The translations under genes and the position numbers were made by a program. 64,000 bases of DNA from Siphonodentalium dalli (taxonomy: Eukaryota > Mollusca > Scaphopoda > Gadilida > Siphonodentaliidae): assembly GCA_032622095.1 (NCBI GenBank), contig CP136061.1:81690324-81754323 (forward strand). The letters are read 5' to 3'. Of the stretch, positions 62,501 through 64,000 are shown piece after piece (the first letter of the stretch is position 1; every line of letters begins with the position of its first letter). Below the pieces are notes generated by a model, which worked only from the letters and a program-made list of their open reading frames with translations, was not told where the DNA came from and made no database searches.

Positions 62501-63290
62501 GTTACTATTTTTACTTTTTCAATCACGACAATAAAGAAACAATAAGCGATCAATCGATGAGATGATTCATTCAAGTAGTTTCATTTCAAGAATATCTTTG
62601 TTGAGGCACACGGTTATTCGCGGATAGATGGGCTCCCTGTCTGATTGTTGCGTTAACCTTAAAATGCCGTTAAAACTCAATTAAATTCACATTTTCTCTA
62701 CCGGGGATGTACGATTGTGAGTCAACTTACTGTGATACGGAGATATGTAATAAAAATAGAACTGCATGAGTGTCTGGATTTTGACGAATTATCGCACTCG
62801 ATTTGTTGGCGGAACGCGATACCTCTCGTGCGGGACTGCGTCCCACACTCGAGGTATCTCTCCGCCAACAAATCTCGTGCGATAATTTCATCAAAATCCA
62901 GACACTCATGCGGTTCTATCTATATATAACACATATGTATCGTATTGTAGCAGGGGTGTATCATTTCAGACCTACAGTAATGCCCAAAGTAATTGACCAC
63001 TTAACCCCTGACCACTCTCGGCGAGAGCTTTCCGATGAATGGCAACGAGCCATAATTCCGACTAAATCCTGAAAAATTACCCATAATTCTGCTGTGGTTA
63101 AGTGGTCAATTACTTTGTGTATTACTGTAGATGGATGAACAGACAAAATCAATCCAGTACACTGAAAATTTGATTCATACCTCAACAATCCACGACTTCA
63201 TCTGCTTGCCGAGCGTACAAACACGGAATTTGCAGGAGAGGAGATTTTTCTTTAGTTCTTTGGTTACAGCTTCACTGCAGCCTGCACAAG
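29334..63290 (-). CDS. MED14: MED14, Mediator backbone subunit (17 exons, C-terminal half)
   Basis: MED14 is the nuclear scaffold subunit linking the head, middle and tail modules of Mediator, the coactivator bridging transcription factors and RNA polymerase II. Seventeen minus-strand exons totalling 2324 nt join with consistent phases into about 773 residues, with TGA at 29336-29334. Recognisable stretches in order include [135 protein letters not shown] and [11 protein letters not shown]. These align collinearly with vertebrate MED14 as I recall it. Roughly the first 700 residues lie upstream of the window. Exons occupy only 7% of the 34-kb span. Confidence 0.97.
29586..30088. other. Last MED14 intron, nothing recognised
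   Basis: AT-rich intron between the terminal exon and the 70-bp array. Confidence 0.45.
30089..30382. repeat. ~70-bp tandem array, four units
   Basis: gagtgccttgggtcccttta with gtgatgtttttacagac and tatttaccca recurs four times with diverging spacers. It is not related to the adjacent exons as far as I can see. Confidence 0.85.
30560..31110. repeat. Array of 11 copies of MED14 exon p donor edge
   Basis: Units of ~43-53 bp (plus strand: catac(a/t)taccataatgac, cttccggactatg, acagctggagtaccac) copy exon p bases ~31125-31165 with the splice donor. Ten of the twelve sites, counting the real one, keep GT after CATTATG (gtaagt or gtatgt). Two read 'ct' and are dead. Confidence 0.95.
31125..31253 (-). 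CDS. MED14: MED14 exon p (both edges duplicated)
   Basis: 43 codons, phase 0/0, acceptor ctttcag, donor ATG/gtaagt. Encodes [20 protein letters not shown] and [16 protein letters not shown]. The donor edge is repeated 11 times at ~30560-31110, and the acceptor edge once at 31262-31330. Only the proximal donor joins the last exon in frame; I checked the next three (extensions of 49, 92 and 144 nt, the last containing an in-frame TAG). Confidence 0.95.
31262..31330. repeat. Copy of MED14 exon p acceptor edge
   Basis: ttaggcaccaatgtacactc, gttacgatcaggcatctga and ctgaaagaataatgat repeat 31204-31270 with ~6 changes, including the ctttcag acceptor. It is placed just upstream in the transcript. 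Confidence 0.92.
31727..31874. mobile_element. 148-bp TIR MITE
   Basis: tgtgtgtaataaatacacag / tgttctctgtttattacaca, inverted arms of ~22 bp with one indel. 31331-31726 and 31875-32121 show nothing recognised. Confidence 0.55.
32122..32229 (-). CDS. MED14: MED14 exon o (acceptor edge present three times)
   Basis: 36 codons, phase 0/0, acceptor gttctag, donor CTG/gtatga. Encodes [20 protein letters not shown], then [16 protein letters not shown]. Two diverged copies of the acceptor and first ~80 nt lie upstream at ~32334-32440 and ~32596-32700; both hit stops or lack a donor. Confidence 0.95.
32334..32710. repeat. Two extra copies of MED14 exon o acceptor edge, around a hairpin half-MITE
   Basis: gcattcactttgtatgg.gg, acgcaacctagaacagaaat and aattataattcactcc recur at 32360-32460 and 32610-32705. 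Between them, 32476-32590 is a half copy of the hairpin MITE seen at 2870 (acagtaatgct...agcattactgta). Confidence 0.88.
32750..33300. repeat. 36-bp minisatellite
   Basis: About 14 units of ttttagggtatggtaatacc, gacacatataaacatcg, with two shorter insertions (aacatcgttta). Minus-strand ORFs across it are repeat read-through. Confidence 0.95.
33563..33624 (-). CDS. MED14: MED14 exon n (62 nt)
   Basis: Acceptor ttttcacag, donor AAG/gtacaa. Encodes [20 protein letters not shown] plus K, matching the 'ELQVLEKFFE' helix. Found by phase and homology; too short for ORF calling. A DP-2 cluster begins ~26 bp beyond the acceptor. Confidence 0.93.
33641..34360. mobile_element. DP-2 cluster, three hairpins
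   Basis: Hairpins at ~33685-33770, 33981-34068 and 34134-34232, with connecting segments shared with other copies (tcgaggtgcccaatgggtg, atcaccatcttc; cagatggtgaagatggtgat). It starts ~26 bp from MED14 exon n. 33301-33540 is intron with a poly-A run. Confidence 0.85.
34443..34772. mobile_element. hAT-like MITE with exact 8-bp TSD
   Basis: Ends CAGGGTTCGCGCTG / CAGCACGGACCCTG, target duplication CCACCAAT at 34435-34442 and 34773-34780. The 330-bp body is rich in atttggcaaa motifs, and no transposase is present. Confidence 0.9.
34781..35240. other. Intron, nothing recognised
   Basis: AT-rich; no repeat family assigned. Confidence 0.4.
35270..35770. mobile_element. Dispersed repeat, copy 1 (inverted partner 40035-40450)
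   Basis: atggctcattcgagcttcc, cagccattttccagctattt and gaatattattaggtgtaatt correspond in reverse to 40035-40450. Its end lies ~30 bp from MED14 exon m. No coding function seen. Confidence 0.75.
35801..35924 (-). CDS. MED14: MED14 exon m
   Basis: Acceptor tttttacag, donor CCAG/gtataa. Encodes [19 protein letters not shown], then [13 protein letters not shown] 16-bp tandem array begins ~20 bp upstream of the acceptor in transcript order. Confidence 0.97.
35944..36375. repeat. 16-bp tandem array near MED14 exon m acceptor
   Basis: About 27 units of ATGTATTCATGTTACA with variants (tctaattacaatgt, tataattac). It starts 20 bp from the exon boundary, so branch point and pyrimidine tract must lie within or against it. 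Confidence 0.95.
36378..37523. repeat. 45-bp minisatellite, ~25 units
   Basis: tctcccattcagttataaaa, tctaatcctttccatagtaa and atgag repeat at exactly 45-bp steps from 36421 to 37501. 'atgag' units dominate the lower half and 'ataag' units the upper half, a sign of regional homogenisation. Confidence 0.97.
37640..38200. mobile_element. Dispersed repeat, uninterrupted copy
   Basis: Inverted homolog of 17725-19050 without its internal insertion. Contains ttacaactcgcaatact, gtcaattaaaataaaatttg and acaaatggttctgtaatgtt. It ends ~50 bp from MED14 exon l. Confidence 0.75.
38253..38458 (-). CDS. MED14: MED14 exon l
   Basis: Acceptor aactttcag, donor TCA/gtgagt. Encodes [19 protein letters not shown], then [18 protein letters not shown], highly diagnostic. 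Its acceptor edge and upstream intron are tandemly duplicated at ~38736-38940. Confidence 0.97.
38428..38940. repeat. ~308-bp tandem duplication including MED14 exon l acceptor
   Basis: ctgaggtaacattctcgatg with gtttataactgaaagttga (38428-38470) recurs as ctgaggtaatattctcgagg, tatataactgaaagttgaa (38736-38775), followed in both by gataaagtacatat.gaag and further similar DNA (agtcaagaa.ataa, aaataagaatgaa). Confidence 0.85.
38939..39566. mobile_element. TTAA-flanked TIR element with internal ~184-bp duplication
   Basis: TTAAaggcccacttaattt / aaattaaatgggcccTTAA. aggcccacttaatttcagaa and catgttgtttttgttgag blocks occur twice (38940-39085, 39124-39270). A fragment recurs at 42738-42795. Confidence 0.7.
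39575..39722. mobile_element. DP-2 copy, 14 bp from MED14 exon k
   Basis: A single hairpin (gcagaatgaggtcccagagg ... cctctggggacctcattctg), with linker gatgaggcctaa on the left and the ccatattttgaagcttgag terminus on the right. Confidence 0.8.
39736..39900 (-). CDS. MED14: MED14 exon k, Pro/Ser-rich linker
   Basis: Acceptor ctattgcag, donor TCAG/gtaagg. Encodes [20 protein letters not shown], similar to the 'GNWPGSP..SGPSPA' stretch of vertebrate MED14. A DP-2 element ends about 14 bp beyond the donor. Confidence 0.95.
40035..40450. mobile_element. Dispersed repeat, copy 2 (inverted relative of 35270-35770)
   Basis: tggcagtttgcactccaaaa, acagctggaaaatggctgtg and aagctcgaatgtgccatgtc match copy 1 in reverse. 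Confidence 0.75.
40548..40731 (-). CDS. MED14: MED14 exon j, Pro/Ser-rich linker
   Basis: Acceptor acttttcag, donor CCAA/gtatgt. Low-complexity sequence with repeated P-S-P motifs ([34 protein letters not shown]). A DP-2 element begins ~25 bp beyond the acceptor. Confidence 0.92.
40755..41110. mobile_element. Two DP-2 copies near MED14 exon j
   Basis: 40755-40985 has one hairpin plus the internal segment (gaggtgaccaatgggtgcac) and begins ~25 bp from the exon. 41028-41110 is a right half only, ending gacagacacactatttcaag. Confidence 0.8.
41431..41700. mobile_element. Partial copy of the 55.4-kb TTAA element
   Basis: ttaaaggtactcaatccgat, then gatcactctgagctttgatg, ggtgggttcc and gccaaagaaattgtaattcg match 55411-55835. 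One arm is diverged. 41111-41430 shows nothing recognised. Confidence 0.65.
41710..42087. mobile_element. DP-1 double hairpin in a third TTAA terminal context
   Basis: TTAA at 41706-41709 and 42088-42091; TIR CCCTTTACCCAACA / TGTTGGGTAAAGGG. Hairpins at 41735-41790 (left, loop partly deleted) and 41871-41936. The distal ~100 bp are unlike other DP-1 copies. Confidence 0.88.
42206..42448 (-). CDS. MED14: MED14 exon i
   Basis: 81 codons, phase 0/0, acceptor tttttacag, donor GTC/gtaagt. Encodes [11 protein letters not shown], a basic RRRS, the hallmark [10 protein letters not shown], then the start of the long Pro/Ser-rich low-complexity linker ([15 protein letters not shown]...). Confidence 0.97.
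42449..43184. other. Intron, one repeat fragment
   Basis: 42738-42795 is a fragment of the 38.9-kb TTAA element (ggccacttaattt, aacccccaga, aaatatatgccatat). Nothing else is recognised. Confidence 0.5.
43185..43353. repeat. 55-bp triplication
   Basis: ccctgtcttcccatcaataa, gtttagatagctatatttga and tatgtactatcacgt are repeated three times exactly. Confidence 0.95.
43413..43914. mobile_element. DP-1 copy with long T-rich interior
   Basis: Hairpins at 43420-43481 (partly deleted) and 43797-43866. The interior is ~300 bp of repeated 'ttcttacattctttaacaat' units. The right end is aagctccagtcatggaaggg with TTAA at 43911-43914. Confidence 0.85.
44025..44216. mobile_element. DP-1 class II copy, left part truncated
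   Basis: Half hairpin ctcccatgggagcctcacat to cactggcttacaaggct, then a second hairpin 44099-44170 and the right end agtcatggatggg with TTAA at 44213-44216. It ends 70 bp from MED14 exon h. Confidence 0.8.
44287..44437 (-). CDS. MED14: MED14 exon h with internal 33-bp coding duplication
   Basis: Acceptor ttttatag, donor AAG/gtttgt. It opens with [11 protein letters not shown] followed at once by [10 protein letters not shown], then [15 protein letters not shown] and [10 protein letters not shown]. Vertebrate MED14 has this segment once, so the first copy is an in-frame insertion of 11 residues at the exon start. The two copies differ at several positions, so this is not a simple assembly stutter. 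Confidence 0.93.
44438..44895. other. Intron, nothing recognised
   Basis: Unique-looking AT-rich intron between MED14 exons g and h. Confidence 0.45.
44896..44972 (-). CDS. MED14: MED14 exon g
   Basis: Acceptor tcttccag, donor AATGT/gtatcc, chosen over AAT/gtgtat because only it keeps frame with the next exon. Encodes [20 protein letters not shown] and IAFRN, a strong MED14 match. Confidence 0.93.
45225..45675. repeat. 50-bp minisatellite, 9 units
   Basis: accggctattacattcacag, ggtcgaagggagataaatct and agctcgatag repeat at 50-bp steps (45242 to 45642) with g/c and c/g variants. No match to an exon edge was found. 45676-46324 holds only a 20-bp duplicate (actctagggaac.ccctg at 45902 and 46241). 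Confidence 0.95.
46325..46399 (-). CDS. MED14: MED14 exon f (edge multiplied in array)
   Basis: 75 nt, phase 0/0, donor ACA/gtgagt. Encodes [19 protein letters not shown] and LRGTGT. Its first ~40 bases plus ~40 bases of upstream intron form the unit of an 82-bp array, so ten further near-identical acceptors (atttgtag/TTGCTTC) lie upstream in the transcript. Only the copy nearest the donor leads into the conserved sequence; upstream copies reach an in-frame TGA within the unit. Confidence 0.93.
46340..47226. repeat. 82-bp array: 11 copies of the MED14 exon f acceptor edge
   Basis: Ten 82-bp steps (ttactgattgacatcatagg at 46359 ... 47179). Each unit contains the first ~40 coding bases, the acceptor (aactacaaat on the plus strand) and ~40 bp of intron (ggatatcaggttaacatgat). 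The outermost copy abuts a dispersed repeat (cttggagaggatgtaatgtc). Confidence 0.97.
47227..48727. mobile_element. Fragments of a dispersed 'cttggagagg ... cagcagccatgttttt' repeat
   Basis: Related to 57868-58240 and 63720-64000: aagtaatactagaggtcaac, agtcgtgcaaagaataaatt (twice, 47384 and 48321), and gatgatcggatgag with gtgccaaagg near 48590. 47460-48270 between the blocks is AT-rich with a non-conserved ORF. Confidence 0.6.
48728..51411. mobile_element. Second copy of the GGCC/poly-A TIR element, carrying a HINE insertion
   Basis: Ends ctaaggccaaaaaaaaaaag and gagaaccaaaatc..gggcctaa. The body matches 4480-5040. Interrupted at 48922-50912. Confidence 0.8.
48922..50912 (-). mobile_element. 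Helentron/HINE-like element, copy 2
   Basis: Same termini as 22017-24020; the first 61 bp (cgagaggccgatcacgatcg onward) are identical, then the interiors diverge. Contains three ggtcataactc / ggccataactc units near 50070, 50515 and 50665 and the cggacggacagac stretch. It sits in the A/T-rich tatataa/aaatga site, which is empty in the 4.5-kb copy. Confidence 0.65.
51533..51661. repeat. ~62-bp triplication
   Basis: gttgaatgttttttatgctc with cacctatgaaac variants occurs three times. Confidence 0.85.
51755..52015. mobile_element. DP-2 double-hairpin MITE, best full copy
   Basis: Ends aagccttgaaatagtgtgcc / ggcacactatttcaaggctt. Hairpins at 51791-51884 and 51894-51986 are mirror images joined by ttacaactca. 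Outer arms read TTTAGTGATGCTA and inner arms TTTGGTGATGCTA. It ends 22 bp from MED14 exon e. Confidence 0.93.
52038..52187 (-). CDS. MED14: MED14 exon e
   Basis: Acceptor attttgcag, donor CAG/gtaatt; exactly 50 codons, phase 0 at both ends. Encodes [20 protein letters not shown] and a helix [11 protein letters not shown] full DP-2 element ends 22 bp beyond the donor. Confidence 0.95.
52204..52576. mobile_element. R360 element, full copy with TTAA ends
   Basis: TTAA at 52204-52207 and 52573-52576; body shared with 14144 and 54699. It starts 16 bp beyond the acceptor of MED14 exon e. Confidence 0.8.
52620..53997. mobile_element. hAT-like element, 1378 bp, exact 8-bp TSD
   Basis: TIR TAGAGCTGAAACGGTT / AACCATTTCAGCTCTA, target duplication CAAACTAA at 52612-52619 and 53998-54005. 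Subterminal regions are full of aaccggtta motifs (short repeats typical of hAT ends). The interior shows no transposase. Confidence 0.92.
54019..55250. mobile_element. hAT-like element, 1232 bp, exact 8-bp TSD
   Basis: TIR CAGGGTTGG / CCAACCCTG, target duplication CAAATAAT at 54011-54018 and 55251-55258. Subterminal gatttaaatc motifs at both ends. Contains a nested R360 at 54699-55075. It lies 5 bp from the TSD of the neighbouring hAT element. Confidence 0.93.
54699..55075. mobile_element. R360 element nested in a hAT element
   Basis: TTAA at 54699-54702 and 55072-55075; same body as the copies at 14.1 and 52.2 kb. Confidence 0.8.
55417..55831. mobile_element. TTAA-flanked MITE with ~100-bp TIRs
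   Basis: TTAA then AGGTACTCAATCCGATC..., and ...GATCGGATTGAGTACCT then TTAA. Arms include ctaaattactatttctttgg / aagaaatagtaatttag and gatcactc.  Non-coding. Confidence 0.85.
55832..57217. other. Intron, nothing recognised
   Basis: AT-rich. The short duplicate (tgctgggaaatgttggtca-like) near 55915-56045 is the only repetition noted. Confidence 0.4.
57222..57663. mobile_element. TTAA-flanked element carrying one DP-1 hairpin
   Basis: TTAA at 57218-57221 and 57664-57667; TIR CCCTTTCAGTGCCAGG / CCTGGCACTGAAAGGG. Hairpin 57268-57337 lies near the left end. The rest matches 15578-15969 inverted. The CCCTTT start after TTAA is piggyBac-like (inference). Confidence 0.9.
57734..57834 (-). CDS. MED14: MED14 exon d
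   Basis: Acceptor cttccag, donor CTT/gtaagt. Encodes [19 protein letters not shown], then [15 protein letters not shown] weaker internal gtgagt 6 nt earlier could give a two-residue-shorter form in frame. Confidence 0.93.
57868..58240. mobile_element. Dispersed repeat copy
   Basis: caacttgtagaggggataat, agtaataccagaggtcaacc and gtttggtgatgatcggatga are shared with 47.2, 48.6 and 63.7 kb. 58241-58599 shows nothing recognised. Confidence 0.65.
58600..58800. mobile_element. Dispersed repeat (family of 6780-7040), source-like for 45-bp minisatellite
   Basis: ctgaacatttcccaccagtg, gaatgatagactattcca and ttataactgaatgggcgaat, ending gggttaatt. The last segment resembles the 45-bp monomer at 36.4-37.5 kb. 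Confidence 0.6.
58861..58998 (-). CDS. MED14: MED14 exon c
   Basis: Acceptor catttag, donor AATG/gtaagc. Encodes [18 protein letters not shown], then [18 protein letters not shown] and NEFADVYN. The 'W[NS].[IV]..L' helix is a good MED14 match. Confidence 0.94.
59367..59749 (+). mobile_element. tRNA-derived SINE
   Basis: The head has a perfect A-box match (TAGCCTAGTGG at 59377-59387) and a degraded B-box 53 nt downstream (GTTTGCGCC at 59430-59438). The tail has aagcgctttgggcccatctg, acgcactatataagcacaat and an (att)n end, like V/Meta-type SINE tails. The degraded B-box and missing acceptor stem argue against a functional tRNA gene. Confidence 0.78.
59751..59850. mobile_element. DP-2 single diverged hairpin
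   Basis: gcaaaatgaggtccccaccc ... tctggggacctcaatctgct, directly abutting the SINE tail. 58999-59366 shows nothing recognised. Confidence 0.7.
60260..60540. mobile_element. Dispersed repeat (family of 6780-7040), with inverted halves
   Basis: ggaaatgttcagataataag and cttattatctgaacatttcc form an inverted pair at 60310-60390. The end ttataacttatgggagaatc resembles the 45-bp minisatellite monomer. 59851-60259 shows nothing recognised. Confidence 0.65.
60564..60612 (-). CDS. MED14: MED14 exon b (49 nt)
   Basis: A very short exon between ctgtttcag and ACAG/gttagt, encoding [16 protein letters not shown] plus the first base of a Gly codon. It is placed by phase and by its match to the 'LVFA.CPL' stretch of vertebrate MED14. 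Too short for ORF-based calling. Confidence 0.88.
60725..61305. mobile_element. Possible hAT-like element
   Basis: CAGGGTCCGGTATTCGG and attcccaat motifs on the left; cccaattcgaagggacccga and ATCCCTG on the right give a loose inverted relationship. No clear target duplication, so weak. 61306-61640 shows nothing recognised. Confidence 0.35.
61650..61673. repeat. Poly-C run of ~22
   Basis: A long C homopolymer (G-quadruplex potential on the minus strand). It is likely a sequencing and assembly weak spot. Confidence 0.9.
61995..62400. mobile_element. Dispersed repeat, copy 2 (partner 20870-21600)
   Basis: Matches copy 1 including the flanking half-hairpin (gatacatgaatcgatacaaa, atataacaca). 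Confidence 0.75.
62761..62917. repeat. Long hairpin, ~70-bp arms
   Basis: ctgcatgagtgtctggattt to ctcgtgcgggactgcg, returning to aaaatccagacactcatgcg. Near-perfect pairing. ORFs on both strands are palindrome read-through. Confidence 0.88.
62977..63129. mobile_element. Hairpin MITE, shortened copy of 2870-3083
   Basis: acagtaatgcccaaagtaat and attactttgtgtattactgt termini, centre ctctcggcgagag. The left arm lacks ~55 bp present in the right arm, so the palindrome is broken. It ends ~50 bp from MED14 exon a. Confidence 0.8.
63181..63290 (-). CDS. MED14: MED14 exon a (first in window)
   Basis: Acceptor gttttccag, donor GAG/gtatga. It starts with the last two bases of a codon and ends phase 0. 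It encodes [19 protein letters not shown], then [16 protein letters not shown], aligning with the region that follows the second repeat-rich structural domain in animal MED14. A hairpin MITE ends 52 bp away on the donor side. Confidence 0.93.
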
Positions 63291-63327
63291 CTGGAAAACT
63301 GTTAAAAGAGAAAGAAAAACTTGTTAA

Positions 63328-63589
63328 CCCTTATATGACAGGAGCTGCGCTAGTGCAGCATTAAAGATCCTGTGCCAATGCATTCTCTTATATATGTGAG
63401 TCTCCCATAGGGATTCTCAATTATATATAAGAGAAACAAACCCCTGGCTTACAAGGCCAAGGTAAATATCGTTAGGCCAATGTATTCTCTTATATATGCA
63501 AGGCTCCCTATGGGAGACTCGCATATATATAATAGAATGCATTGGCACAGGGTTTTCCAAAATTTCAGAAAGCTCCAGTCTTGGAAAGG
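63328..63589. mobile_element. DP-1 class II copy with TTAA flanks
   Basis: TTAA at 63324-63327 and 63590-63593. First hairpin (ccaatgcattctcttatata, tgtgagtctcccatagggat) with a damaged return arm; second hairpin 63476-63545. It starts 33 bp beyond the acceptor of MED14 exon a. Confidence 0.85.
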
Positions 63590-63719
63590 TTAAACATGAC
63601 TTAAACCTCATTGTCTAATTAGGTATAGTTAATTATGAAGCTGTTTTTGTCCAAGTCACGGTCTCAACAAATAGTCCCCTTGTGTCAGAAAAATATTTAA
63701 TAACAGTATCAATAACATT

Positions 63720-64000
63720 GTAGCTCAACTTGGAGAGGGGATAATTTCATGTTAATGTCAATGGAGGAATGTGGAAAGTTGAAATGTCTAAGTAATACTA
63801 GATGTCAACATGAAGAGATAAATGTTGAATATAAAGTTAACTCCAAGATGGCCACTGGCAACCATGTTTCCCAATGAAATTCAAAAATAGTTGACACCTC
63901 CTGTCTAGTGGTCACCCCTTAGATTAATAGAAGTTTGGTGACGATCAGATGAAGGGTGTGGTTTGTAGTGTATGCCAAAGGATTTAGTCATGCAAAGAGT
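63720..64000. mobile_element. Dispersed repeat copy, running off the window
   Basis: agctcaacttggagagggga, aagtaatactagatgtcaac, gtttggtgacgatcagatga and gtcatgcaaagagt, same family as 57868-58240. Confidence 0.65.

Overview
This is a gene-poor, repeat-rich piece of an animal nuclear genome. No prokaryotic operon, rRNA or intact tRNA gene is visible. The genes have many short exons with GT-AG introns and full metazoan-type Mediator homology, and the introns are packed with MITE-like elements and minisatellites. Marine-invertebrate style repeats (a 'ggccataactcc' element and a 'tatacccccac' element) suggest a lophotrochozoan or other marine invertebrate, but the species cannot be named from the sequence.

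Two genes are supported. (1) The last four exons of a plus-strand gene at 43-7690 encode a MOLO1/TPM-domain-like protein. Its 5' end lies outside the window. (2) Seventeen exons of MED14, the Mediator backbone subunit, lie on the minus strand from 63290 down to the stop codon at 29334. They join in frame into about 773 residues covering the C-terminal half of the protein; the upstream exons lie beyond 64000. The genes converge tail to tail, with about 21.6 kb between their stop codons. I find no further gene in that interval.

Layout: 1-7.97 kb, MOLO1-like gene. 8-28.4 kb, intergenic repeats: double-hairpin MITEs flanked by TTAA, TIR elements with covarying hairpins, a four-level nested insertion at 19.83-24.26 kb and a GC-richer mosaic at 24.3-27.1 kb. 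28.4-63.3 kb, MED14 with repeat-filled introns, including three hAT-like elements with exact 8-bp target duplications, a Helentron/HINE-like 2-kb element present twice in the window, a tRNA-derived SINE, and minisatellites with 36, 45, 50 and 55-bp units.

The most striking signal is that the edges of real exons, with their splice sites, have been tandemly copied into the neighbouring introns. MED14 exon 46325-46399 has its acceptor edge present 11 times. Exon 31125-31253 has its donor edge copied 11 more times on one side and its acceptor edge once on the other. Exons 32122-32229, 38253-38458 and the terminal exon, and one exon of the MOLO1-like gene, show the same. Exon 44287-44437 carries a 33-bp duplication inside the coding sequence, adding 11 residues. 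Second, two unrelated MITE families (called DP-1 and DP-2 here) share a 'palindrome of palindromes' design in which each terminal arm is itself a hairpin. DP-1 subclasses differ by compensatory base-pair changes, and DP-2 copies sit 14-30 bp from five exon edges.
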